Source: Thermodesulfobacteriota bacterium
GTDB lineage: Bacteria > Desulfobacterota > Thermodesulfobacteria > Thermodesulfobacteriales > Thermodesulfobacteriaceae
Assembly (NCBI GenBank): GCA_003641645.1
Contig: QNAZ01000058.1
Coordinates: 1-5,650 of the forward strand
DNA: 5,650 bases
Reading direction: 5' to 3'
In this document: positions 1 through 5,650 of the stretch, in pieces
How positions within the stretch are numbered: position 1 is the first letter of the stretch
Layout of the letters: each line of letters opens with the position of its first letter
Notes under the pieces: generated by a model
What the model saw: only the letters and a program-made list of their open reading frames with translations
What the model was told of the DNA's origin: nothing
Databases searched by the model: none
Program-made: the position numbers and the translations under genes

Positions 1-19
1 AAATAGCCTTTTTAAACAT
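1..19 (-). CDS. possible 5' end of an unidentified gene, cut by the window edge
   Basis: On the minus strand an ATG at 19-17 opens a frame reading MFKKAI before the window ends. It lies 42 bases beyond the pdxA stop codon, in the same direction, so it could be the next gene of the pdxA transcript. No Shine-Dalgarno sequence precedes it. A weak promoter-like pair on the minus strand (TTGCTT at 57-52, 17 bases, TAAAAT at 34-29) would put transcription start almost at the ATG. Six codons cannot identify a product. uvrA follows pdxA in some related lineages as I recall, and its N-terminus could begin this way, but this is only a guess. The ATG may equally be chance. Confidence 0.22.
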
Positions 20-61
20 GCTTGAAAAATTTTATATTATTTACTTTAAAAAAGCAAGGTT

Positions 62-1006
62 TTAATTAGAAAGAAGTCTTAAAGAAAGTTTTAGAGCTGA
101 TATAAAACTTTGAGGATTTGCTATACCTTTGCCAGCTATATCATAAGCTGTGCCATGACACGGAGAGGTTCTTATAATAGGAAGTCCTAAGGTAATATTA
201 ACTCCGTCTTCAAAATGGATTAATTTAAAAGGAATCAAACCTTGATCATGATAAAGAGCTATAATCAAATGAAACCTTCCTTTATAAGCCCAATAAAATA
301 AACTATCTGAAGGATAAGGACCAGAAAGAGGGATTCCTTCTTTCTTACACCTTTGTAAAGCCTCTTTTATAATAGTTTCTTCCTCTTTTCCTAAAAGACC
401 TCCTTCTCCTGCATGAGGATTTAATCCACAAATAGCCATTTTAGGATCAGTAATTTTCAATTTTTTTAAAAATTCATAAGAAAGTTTAGCAACATCAAAT
501 ATTTTATCTGGAGTTATGTTTTTAGGAACCTCTTTCAAAGGAATATGAATAGTAACTAAGGATACTATCATTTTCTCTCCATAAAATGTCATCGCATATT
601 TATCTACATTAAATTCTTTAGCTAACCATTCTGTATGCCCTGAATAATTAACTCCTACCTTATTAAGACCTTCTTTACTAATAGGTGCTGTAATAATTGC
701 TTGAACTTCTTTTTTTTTAGCTAATTCTATAGCTTTGTAAAAATAATCAGCCATAGCTTTATATCCTTCTAAGGTTGGGATTCCTGGTTTTATATTTAAT
801 TCAGAAATTGAATCTATTTCTACTTCAGGTAAAGAATAACCTAAGCTATGAGCATTGTCTGAAAGAACTTTTTTATCTCCTACAATAATAATTTTTTTTA
901 GAACTTCTGGATTAGTTTTTTGAAAATAATAAAGTGTTTTTAAAATTATTTCAGGACCTATACCAGCAGGACATCCCATTGAAATAGCTATTTTGAAAGA
1001 TTTCAT
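62..1006 (-). CDS. pdxA: 4-hydroxythreonine-4-phosphate dehydrogenase (PdxA)
   Basis: This cytosolic enzyme oxidises 4-phosphohydroxy-L-threonine with NAD(P)+ to an unstable product that decarboxylates to 3-amino-1-hydroxyacetone phosphate, the partner of PdxJ in DXP-dependent pyridoxal phosphate synthesis. The 314-residue length is normal for the family (about 310-340). The N-terminal motif GCPAGIGPE sits at residues 11-19; SGHTEW (123-127, His124) is the substrate-phosphate region. His154 (VTIHIPL), His198 (LNPHAGEGG) and His253 (ALYHDQG) match the three divalent-metal ligands of the E. coli enzyme. The C-terminus holds RTSPCHGTAYDIAGKG (279-294). The start at MKSFKIAIS is right because the conserved motif begins at residue 10-11, leaving no room for a later start. 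No Shine-Dalgarno is visible upstream, only AT-rich sequence after the dnaK hairpin. The related 4-phospho-D-threonate dehydrogenases (PdxA2) look similar, so the exact substrate is slightly less sure than the family. Confidence 0.94.
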   Translation of the reverse strand: MKSFKIAISMGCPAGIGPEIILKTLYYFQKTNPEVLKKIIIVGDKKVLSDNAHSLGYSLPEVEIDSISELNIKPGIPTLEGYKAMADYFYKAIELAKKKEVQAIITAPISKEGLNKVGVNYSGHTEWLAKEFNVDKYAMTFYGEKMIVSLVTIHIPLKEVPKNITPDKIFDVAKLSYEFLKKLKITDPKMAICGLNPHAGEGGLLGKEEETIIKEALQRCKKEGIPLSGPYPSDSLFYWAYKGRFHLIIALYHDQGLIPFKLIHFEDGVNITLGLPIIRTSPCHGTAYDIAGKGIANPQSFISALKLSLRLLSN

Positions 1007-1019
1007 AATTTAAAAATAA

Positions 1020-1047
1020 ACTAAAAATAATGGGGGGAACCCCCCCC
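1020..1047 (-). terminator. hairpin with T-rich tail after dnaK; probable intrinsic terminator or attenuator before pdxA
   Basis: Read on the minus strand, the dnaK stop codon is followed at once by eight G (1047-1040), TT (1039-1038), six C (1037-1032) and then ATTATTTTTAG. The G and C runs can form a stem of about six G-C pairs with a tight loop of about four bases, followed by a T-rich tail: the shape of a rho-independent terminator. It begins one base beyond the dnaK stop codon and lies only 25 bases before the pdxA start codon, so pdxA must either be reached by readthrough or have its own start of transcription inside the 3' end of dnaK. The tail is interrupted by A residues, so termination may be partial. 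Fold energy was not computed. Confidence 0.68.
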
Positions 1048-2967
1048 TTATTTCATTTCTTCAAAATCTGCATCAATAACATCATCTTTACCTTTTTCCT
1101 TAGAAGCACCTCCAGCTTCTTTTGTAGTTCCAGAAGCTCCAGCAGCTTTAGATGCTTTTTCTTTATAAAGCATTTCTGCAAGTCTATAAGATGCTTGTGT
1201 TAATTCATCACTTGCTCTACGAATAGCATTTATATCTTCTTTCTCCATAACTTTTCTAAGCTCTGTTATCTTATCTTCCACTTCTTTTTTCAAATTTTCA
1301 GGAACTTTATCTCCAAGTTCTCTTAAAGTTTTTTCTACAGAATAAATCAAGCTATCAGCTTGATTACGAGCTTCTGCAAGTTCTTTCTTTCTTTTATCTT
1401 CTTCTGCATATTGTTCAGCCTCTTTAATTATTCTTTGAATCTCTTCTTCAGATAAACCTGAAGATGGTCTTACTACAATAGACTGTTCTTTTCCTGTACC
1501 AAGATCTTTAGCAGTTACATGCAAAATTCCATCAGCATCTATATCAAAAGTGACTTCAATTTGAGGAACCCCTCGTGGTGCAGGAGGTATTCCCACTAAA
1601 TCAAAACGGGCAATACTTTTATTATCTTTTGCCATTGGTCTTTCACCTTGCAAAACATGAATAGTAACTGCAGTTTGATTATCAGCAGCTGTAGTAAAAA
1701 TTTGACTTCTTCTTGTTGGAATAGTTGTTCCTCTTGGAATTATAACTGTAAATACCCCTCCAAGGGTTTCAATACCAAGTGAAAGAGGAGTAACATCTAA
1801 AAGAAGAATATCTTTAACTTCTCCTTTTAACACTCCAGCTTGAATAGCAGCACCCATAGCAACTACTTCATCTGGATTTACACCTTTGACAGGCTCTTTA
1901 CCAAAGATCTCTTTTACCTTCTGCTGAACTCTTGGCATACGAGTCATTCCACCAACCAGAATTACTTCACTTATATCCTTAGGAGTTATTCCAGCATCCT
2001 GCATAGCTATACGACAAGGCTCCTCTAATTTCTCAATAAGGTCTTCTACAAGACTTTCAAGTTTTGCTCTGGTAAGCTTCATGACTAAATGCTTGGGTCC
2101 AGAGGCGTCTGCTGTAATAAAAGGTAAATTAATTTCTGTTTCTAAAGTGCTTGAAAGTTCAATTTTAGCTTTCTCTGCAGCTTCTTTAAGCCTTTGTAAA
2201 GCCATCTTGTCCTGTCTTAAATCTATTCCATGTTCTTTTTTAAACTCTTCTGCGATATAATCTACGATTCTCATATCAAAATCTTCTCCACCTAAAAAGG
2301 TATTTCCTGAAGTTGCTTTTACTTCAAAAACACCTTCCCCAATCTCCAAAATAGAAATATCAAAAGTCCCTCCCCCAAGATCAAAAACAGCAACCAATCC
2401 CTCTTTTTTCTTTTCAAGTCCATAAGCTAAACATGCTGCTGTAGGTTCATTAATTATTCTCAATACATTAAGTCCTGCAATTCTTCCTGCATCTTTTGTT
2501 GCTTGTCTTTGAGTATCATCAAAATATGCAGGAACAGTTATTACTACATCTTTTACCTCGCATCCGAGATATTCTTCTAAGTCCTGTTTAATTTTTCTTA
2601 AAATCATTGCAGATATTTCTGGAGGACTGTATCTTTTTCCTCTTACTTCAACATGAGCATCACCATTAGGAGCTTCTATAATTTTATAAGGAATTCTTTT
2701 TTTCCACTCTTGAACAACAGAATCATTGAATTTTCTTCCCATTAATCTTTTAATTCCAAAAATAGTATTTTCAGCATTTATTATAGCTTGTCTTTTAGCA
2801 GGAAGACCTACAAGTATTTCTCCACTTTCCTGAAAAGCTACTACTGAGGGTGTAGTTCTTGTTCCTTCACGATTAGGAATTACTTTAGGTTCGCCTCCTT
2901 CTAAAATAGCAACACAAGAATTAGTAGTCCCTAAATCAATACCAACAACCGGTATCTTTCCAGCCAT
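1048..2967 (-). CDS. dnaK: molecular chaperone DnaK (Hsp70)
   Basis: DnaK is the cytosolic ATP-driven Hsp70 chaperone that binds exposed hydrophobic peptides, with DnaJ stimulating hydrolysis and GrpE exchanging nucleotide. The 639 residues match the usual length (E. coli 638). The actin-like ATPase domain (about 1-385) shows GIDLGTTNSCVA (9-20), VPAYFDDTQRQATKDAG (145-161), NEPTAA (173-178), DLGGGTFDISI (196-206) and ILVGGMTRMP (336-345). The hydrophobic linker DILLLDVTP is at 386-394. The substrate-binding beta domain (about 395-505) includes IPRGTTIPT and AADNQ, then comes a helical lid and a Gly/Ala/Lys-rich tail ending in DDVIDADFEE (628-637), the conserved C-terminal signature. The NGDAHVEV segment marks the longer ATPase domain of diderm DnaKs. 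The ATG is preceded by a G-rich Shine-Dalgarno (GGGGAG, five bases away). It lies 19 bases after grpE, clearly in the same operon. Nothing is missing or broken. Confidence 0.98.
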   Translation of the reverse strand: MAGKIPVVGIDLGTTNSCVAILEGGEPKVIPNREGTRTTPSVVAFQESGEILVGLPAKRQAIINAENTIFGIKRLMGRKFNDSVVQEWKKRIPYKIIEAPNGDAHVEVRGKRYSPPEISAMILRKIKQDLEEYLGCEVKDVVITVPAYFDDTQRQATKDAGRIAGLNVLRIINEPTAACLAYGLEKKKEGLVAVFDLGGGTFDISILEIGEGVFEVKATSGNTFLGGEDFDMRIVDYIAEEFKKEHGIDLRQDKMALQRLKEAAEKAKIELSSTLETEINLPFITADASGPKHLVMKLTRAKLESLVEDLIEKLEEPCRIAMQDAGITPKDISEVILVGGMTRMPRVQQKVKEIFGKEPVKGVNPDEVVAMGAAIQAGVLKGEVKDILLLDVTPLSLGIETLGGVFTVIIPRGTTIPTRRSQIFTTAADNQTAVTIHVLQGERPMAKDNKSIARFDLVGIPPAPRGVPQIEVTFDIDADGILHVTAKDLGTGKEQSIVVRPSSGLSEEEIQRIIKEAEQYAEEDKRKKELAEARNQADSLIYSVEKTLRELGDKVPENLKKEVEDKITELRKVMEKEDINAIRRASDELTQASYRLAEMLYKEKASKAAGASGTTKEAGGASKEKGKDDVIDADFEEMK

Positions 2968-2986
2968 TTTATCTCCCCTCCCCTTA

Positions 2987-3610
2987 TTAATTTTTATCCA
3001 TTTCTATTACTTTTTCTTCACTTTCTTTAGTCTCTTCTGATGAAAATTTTTTATCCTCCTTTTTTCCTACACATACGCAAACTAATGCAGGTCTTATAAT
3101 TCTATCATGAAGCTTATATCCTTTCTGATAAACCTTGGTTATTCCTCCATCAGGAATCTCAGGATGTTCTTCAGTTGATAAGGCTTCATGTAAATAAGGT
3201 TGGAAGGGTTCTCCTATAGAGGGAATAAATTGCTTTAATCCAAATTTTTCTAAGGTTTGTATTATAGACTTCAAAGTTAATTCAACTCCTTCTTTTAAGG
3301 CTTCTTTATTTTCTGATTGTTTAAAAGCTTCTAAAGCCCTCTCAAGATTATCAATACTAAATAATAATTCTTTAAATACTGCCTCTAAAGCAAATTTATA
3401 ATACTCTTCTTTTTCTCTTTTGAAAGCCTTTTTTAAATTATCAAGTTCAGCAGCATATCTCAAAGCCCTTTCTTTCCATTGTTTAATTTCTTCGTCTTTC
3501 TGTTTTAACTGTTCTTCTAATTCTTCTAAGATCACCTCTTTTTCTTTTTCTTGAGACTTCTTATTCTCTACGTTTGATTGAGATTCTTTGACAAATTCTT
3601 CCATTAACAT
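2987..3610 (-). CDS. grpE: nucleotide exchange factor GrpE
   Basis: GrpE is the homodimeric cofactor that releases ADP from DnaK and acts as a thermosensor in several species. The 207-residue frame has a charged N-terminus, a long helical coiled-coil region (about 22-95) containing the family segment AAELDNLKKAFKREKEEY (53-70), a second helical part (about 100-125), and the C-terminal beta domain with IGEPFQPYLHEAL (132-144) and DGGITKVYQKGYKLHDRIIRP (154-174). A 25-residue charged, Glu/Lys-rich tail follows. Two start codons are possible: the ATG at 3610 is only three bases from AGGAGG, while the in-frame ATG at 3604 (residue 3) is nine bases away and fits ribosome spacing better, giving 205 residues. 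Cys178 and Cys180 form an unusual CVC in the last beta strand. grpE precedes dnaK by 19 bases; hrcA and dnaJ are not adjacent. Confidence 0.96.
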   Translation of the reverse strand: MLMEEFVKESQSNVENKKSQEKEKEVILEELEEQLKQKDEEIKQWKERALRYAAELDNLKKAFKREKEEYYKFALEAVFKELLFSIDNLERALEAFKQSENKEALKEGVELTLKSIIQTLEKFGLKQFIPSIGEPFQPYLHEALSTEEHPEIPDGGITKVYQKGYKLHDRIIRPALVCVCVGKKEDKKFSSEETKESEEKVIEMDKN

Positions 3611-3620
3611 CCCCCTCCTA
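3611..3620 (-). promoter_or_regulatory. grpE ribosome binding site; decides between two start codons
   Basis: On the minus strand TAGGAGGGGG abuts the ATG at 3610-3608. The AGGAGG core is three bases from that ATG and nine bases from the in-frame ATG at 3604-3602. Because three bases is shorter than usual spacing, the downstream ATG is the more likely start, although pairing through the later G residues is also short of ideal. The difference to the protein is only two residues. Confidence 0.7.
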
Positions 3621-3699
3621 AAACTTTACTTTTTAATCCCTTAAGTTATGATAAAAATTAAGACTTATATTTTATTTTTCCAGAGGTATTAAGAAAAAA
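3611..3699. promoter_or_regulatory. divergent intergenic region carrying the grpE-dnaK and nadC promoters
   Basis: These 89 bases separate the starts of grpE (minus) and nadC (plus), so both promoters should lie here or just inside the genes. A candidate for nadC on the plus strand is TTTACT (3625-3630), 16 bases, TATGAT (3647-3652). The same spot read on the minus strand gives TATCAT (3653-3648), a possible -10 for grpE, but no good -35 is found at the right distance. An alternative plus-strand -10 is TATATT (3666-3671). A short imperfect dyad, CTTAA (3640-3644) and TTAAG (3658-3662), surrounds these -10 boxes. I find no CIRCE element (TTAGCACTC-N9-GAGTGCTAA) and no sigma-32 consensus. The exact elements are weak calls in AT-rich DNA; the regional role follows from gene layout. 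Confidence 0.45.
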
Positions 3700-4560
3700 A
3701 TGTTAGAAAAATGGCAAATTAGAGAAATTGTAAAATTAGCACTTGCTGAAGATCTTCCTTTTGGTGATATTACTTCTGAAATTATGATTCCTTCAACTCT
3801 TTACGGTAGAGCCTTTTTTTTAGCAAAGGAGGATCTCATTGTTTGTGGTAAATCTGTTGTAGAAGAAGTTTTTAATATTATAGATCCAGAAATAAAAATT
3901 ATATGGCAAGTTGAAGAGGGAGCTGAAATAAAAGAGCAAACTAAGTTAGGCTTTGTAGAAGGTAGAATTAAAAATATTCTTAAAGGTGAAAGAGTAGCTC
4001 TTAATTTTTTCCAACATCTTTGTGGAATTGCTACATATACTCGTAAAATTGTCAAAAAATTGACTCCTTACTGCACCATCCTTCTTGATACCCGAAAAAC
4101 TCTTCCTGGATTAAAAATCCTTCAAAAATATGCTGTAAAGATAGGAGGAGGAAAAAATCACAGATTTTCTCTTTCTGATGGAATATTAATAAAGGATAAT
4201 CATATTAAAGCTTTGGGAGGAATAAAAGAGGTTATCCAAAGGTTAAAAAATATTCCCCATTATCTCAAAATTGAGATAGAAATTAAATCTTTGGAAGAAT
4301 TAGAAGTTCTTTTGAAATCAGAAGCACCTGTTGATATAGTGCTTTTAGATAATTTTTCTGTTGAAGATTTAAAAGAGGCAGTAAAAATGATAAAAACTAA
4401 TAAATCGCATATAAAAATTGAAGCTTCAGGTGGTATAACTTTTGAGAATATAGAAATAATTGCTAAAACAGGTGTAGACTATATTTCCTCCGGAGCTTTA
4501 ACCCATTCAGTAAAATCTGCAGATATAAGTTTAAAAATTGAAACTATTTACAATTATTAA
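3700..4560 (+). CDS. nadC: nicotinate-nucleotide diphosphorylase (carboxylating), quinolinate phosphoribosyltransferase NadC
   Basis: NadC joins quinolinate and PRPP, releasing CO2 and pyrophosphate, to give nicotinate mononucleotide in de novo NAD synthesis in the cytosol. The 286 residues are the normal length. The N-terminal domain has LAEDLPFGDITSE (15-27) and GERVALNFFQHLCGIAT (96-112). The barrel has DTRKTLPGLK (130-139), KIGGGKNHRFSLSDGILIKDNH (147-168), LLDNF (215-219) and EASGGIT (241-247), ending in YISSGALTHS (261-270). Arg98, Arg132, Lys133, His154, Arg155, Lys165 and Glu194 correspond to substrate-binding and catalytic residues described in the Mycobacterium and Salmonella enzymes. 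The ATG follows an A-run; the nearest Shine-Dalgarno-like sequence, AGAGG (3682-3686), is 13 bases away, so initiation looks weak. nadA and nadB are not adjacent. It is convergent with ppaC and ends in a strong terminator. Confidence 0.96.
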   Translation: MLEKWQIREIVKLALAEDLPFGDITSEIMIPSTLYGRAFFLAKEDLIVCGKSVVEEVFNIIDPEIKIIWQVEEGAEIKEQTKLGFVEGRIKNILKGERVALNFFQHLCGIATYTRKIVKKLTPYCTILLDTRKTLPGLKILQKYAVKIGGGKNHRFSLSDGILIKDNHIKALGGIKEVIQRLKNIPHYLKIEIEIKSLEELEVLLKSEAPVDIVLLDNFSVEDLKEAVKMIKTNKSHIKIEASGGITFENIEIIAKTGVDYISSGALTHSVKSADISLKIETIYNY

Positions 4561-4582
4561 AGGGGGCTTTAAAGCCCCCTTT
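4559..4582. terminator. bidirectional intrinsic terminator between nadC and ppaC
   Basis: A perfect 24-base palindrome, centred between 4570 and 4571, has arms AAAGGGGGCTTT and AAAGCCCCCTTT. Its left end includes the last two bases of the nadC stop codon (4558-4560). On the plus strand it is followed by further T residues (TTTTCTTT in all), a good terminator for nadC. On the minus strand it lies three bases after the ppaC stop codon (4586) and is followed by TTTAATAATT, a poorer but usable tail. One element thus serves both convergent genes in a 25-base gap. Confidence 0.88.
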
Positions 4583-4585
4583 TCT

Positions 4586-5548
4586 TTAAAGATTTGCAAA
4601 GGTTTTTTCAAGAGGAGGAACAACTTGTTTCTTTCTACTCATTACTCCTGGTAACCAAACACTTTTACCTTCTAACTTCTTACCAAATGTAATTTCAACT
4701 ATCTTAGGCTCATCAGTAATAACCATTAAATCTGTTCCTTCCTTCATAATATCCGTAAGCATAAGCACTATTGTATGATAAGCTCCGTCTTGTTTAATAT
4801 TATTTAATTCAGTATAAATTTCTTCTAATCTATCTTTTATTATATTTAGATCTACCAATTCAATCTGTCCTACTCCCACTTTCTTACCACTCATATCATA
4901 ATCTTTAAAATCTCTCATTATAATATCTTTTGCTGTCATTCCAGATACATCAGAAAGTTTAGCTTTAACTTCTATACCAAACTTTACTATATCATCTATA
5001 CCAGCAATTTTAGCTAATTCTTCTGCAACTTCTTTATCCATAGGAGTAGTGGTTGCAGATTTAAAAACTACAGTATCACTTAAAATAGAAGCTAAGAGTA
5101 GTCCTGCCAAATCCTTGGGAATTGCAATTCCTGTTTTATCAAAAAGAAATTTTAAAACTGTTGCAGTGCAACCTACAGGAAAATTTACAAAAAGAATTGG
5201 ATTAGGAGTAGTTACATCACCAATTTTATGATGATCAACTACTGCTACAATTTCTGCTTTATCAATATTATCTAAACTTTGAACCTTATCAGAATGATCT
5301 ACTAAAGCAACAGTCTTTCCACTACCATCTGTCATAATCTCAGGAATTTTAACACCAAATTTTTCTAAAACAAATTTTGTTTCTGCATTAGGTTCTCCTT
5401 GAACTACAGGAACAGCCTCTTTATCAACTTTCATAATTTTACAGTCTGTCTTCTTCCATTCATTTAAAAGATAAGCAAATACAATAGCTGAACAGACAGC
5501 ATCTGTATCAGGTTTTTTATGTCCAACTACATAAATTACTTCTGCCAT
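4586..5548 (-). CDS. ppaC: manganese-dependent inorganic pyrophosphatase, family II (DHH superfamily)
   Basis: This soluble enzyme hydrolyses pyrophosphate to two phosphates, pulling biosynthetic reactions such as NadC and nucleotide polymerisation forward. The 320 residues fit the compact family II form without regulatory CBS or DRTGG domains. The N-terminal DHH domain shows VVGHKKPDTDAVCSA (7-21), LVDHSD (82-87), VVDHHKIGD (103-111) and ASILSDTVVFKS (153-164). His10, Asp14, Asp16, Asp84, His106 and Asp158 match the Mn/Co ligands of the Bacillus and Streptococcus enzymes. The DHHA2 C-terminal domain ends with SRKKQVVPPL (304-313), whose Arg305 and Lys306 bind substrate. The start is secure: AGGAGG (5560-5555) is six bases upstream, and the first motif begins at residue 7. 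The gene stands alone, with its own promoter upstream and a shared terminator downstream. Confidence 0.97.
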   Translation of the reverse strand: MAEVIYVVGHKKPDTDAVCSAIVFAYLLNEWKKTDCKIMKVDKEAVPVVQGEPNAETKFVLEKFGVKIPEIMTDGSGKTVALVDHSDKVQSLDNIDKAEIVAVVDHHKIGDVTTPNPILFVNFPVGCTATVLKFLFDKTGIAIPKDLAGLLLASILSDTVVFKSATTTPMDKEVAEELAKIAGIDDIVKFGIEVKAKLSDVSGMTAKDIIMRDFKDYDMSGKKVGVGQIELVDLNIIKDRLEEIYTELNNIKQDGAYHTIVLMLTDIMKEGTDLMVITDEPKIVEITFGKKLEGKSVWLPGVMSRKKQVVPPLEKTFANL

Positions 5549-5592
5549 ATTACACCTCCTAAAATTTATTTTTTACAAAAATTTTTAAAATA

Positions 5593-5621
5593 ATTATTAT
5601 TTGTTTTTTTTCTCTTGTCAA
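5593..5621 (-). promoter_or_regulatory. sigma-70-type promoter for ppaC
   Basis: On the minus strand a consensus -35 TTGACA (5621-5616) is followed by a 17-base spacer containing an eight-A run and a -10 AATAAT (5598-5593), five of six matches to TATAAT. An overlapping TAATAA at 5599-5594 with 16-base spacing is an alternative. Transcription would start near 5586, giving an AT-rich leader of about 38 bases before the ppaC ATG, with the Shine-Dalgarno at 5560-5555. The perfect -35 at exact spacing is unlikely to be chance here. Confidence 0.72.
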
Positions 5622-5643
5622 GATTTGATTTTTTTTATATAAT
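5615..5643 (+). promoter_or_regulatory. sigma-70-type promoter directed out of the right edge
   Basis: On the plus strand TTGTCA (5615-5620, five of six matches to TTGACA), a 17-base T-rich spacer, and a perfect TATAAT (5638-5643) form a near-consensus promoter. It points rightward, so it should drive a plus-strand gene starting beyond 5650, which cannot be identified from this window. Its -35 overlaps the -35 of the ppaC promoter on the other strand by five bases. Confidence 0.72.
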
Positions 5644-5650
5644 GTTAAAA

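Noticed and set aside
19..56. TGCTT / AAGCA inverted repeat downstream of pdxA as a terminator
   Set aside because: Five-base arms with a loop of almost 30 AT-rich bases are not a stable hairpin; chance in this base composition.
1840..2028. 62-codon open frame on the plus strand inside dnaK
   Set aside because: It lies fully antisense to a strongly conserved DnaK region, encodes a low-complexity Ser/Thr/Tyr-rich peptide with no family features, and has no ribosome site that I can support.
3611..3699. CIRCE or sigma-32 element upstream of grpE
   Set aside because: Neither TTAGCACTC/GAGTGCTAA nor a CTTGAA...CCCCAT pattern is present on either strand.
3801..4055. 84-codon open frame on the minus strand inside nadC
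   Set aside because: It is antisense to conserved NadC motifs and its peptide resembles no known family; a shadow of nadC codon use.
5049..5231. 60-codon open frame on the plus strand inside ppaC
   Set aside because: It is antisense to the conserved family II pyrophosphatase core and has no independent support.
1..5650. Mobile element, CRISPR array, toxin-antitoxin, defence or biosynthetic cluster
   Set aside because: All five genes are recognised, intact housekeeping genes; intergenic gaps are short, and no direct repeats, terminal inverted repeats, transposase remnants or RNA genes are visible.

Overview
The window is a compact, low-GC (clearly AT-rich) piece of bacterial chromosome with five complete housekeeping genes and very short intergenic gaps. 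The proteins are rich in Lys, Glu and Ile. DnaK carries the N-terminal ATPase-domain insertion typical of diderm (Gram-negative) DnaKs (NGDAHVEV region, about residues 98-108). The phosphatase is a family II (Mn/Co-type) pyrophosphatase, and PdxA has the variant N-terminal motif GCPAGIGPE. Together these suggest a diderm anaerobe, possibly a thermophile of the Thermodesulfobacterium / Thermodesulfobacteriota kind. That placement is inference from remembered sequence patterns, not a search result.

Layout from left to right: (1) positions 1-61 hold the tail of the pdxA transcript and possibly the first six codons of another minus-strand gene; (2) pdxA, minus strand, vitamin B6 synthesis; (3) a G/C-run hairpin with a T-rich tail, directly after the dnaK stop; (4) dnaK and grpE, minus strand, transcribed grpE to dnaK with a 19-base gap; (5) an 89-base divergent intergenic region; (6) nadC, plus strand, NAD synthesis; (7) a perfect 24-base palindrome acting as a two-way terminator between convergent nadC and ppaC; (8) ppaC, minus strand; (9) an AT-rich upstream region with two back-to-back sigma-70-like promoters sharing their -35 sequence, one for ppaC and one for a gene beyond the right edge.

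Functionally, grpE and dnaK form a chaperone operon (DnaK plus its nucleotide exchange factor) without adjacent hrcA or dnaJ and without a visible CIRCE operator. PdxA, NadC and PpaC serve cofactor and pyrophosphate metabolism; NadC releases pyrophosphate, which PpaC can hydrolyse, but the two are convergent and not an operon. I see no mobile element, CRISPR array, tRNA, rRNA or defence system, and no convincing evidence of a new biological system. The most informative non-coding signals are the paired promoters at the right end, the hairpin between dnaK and pdxA, and the choice of grpE start codon.
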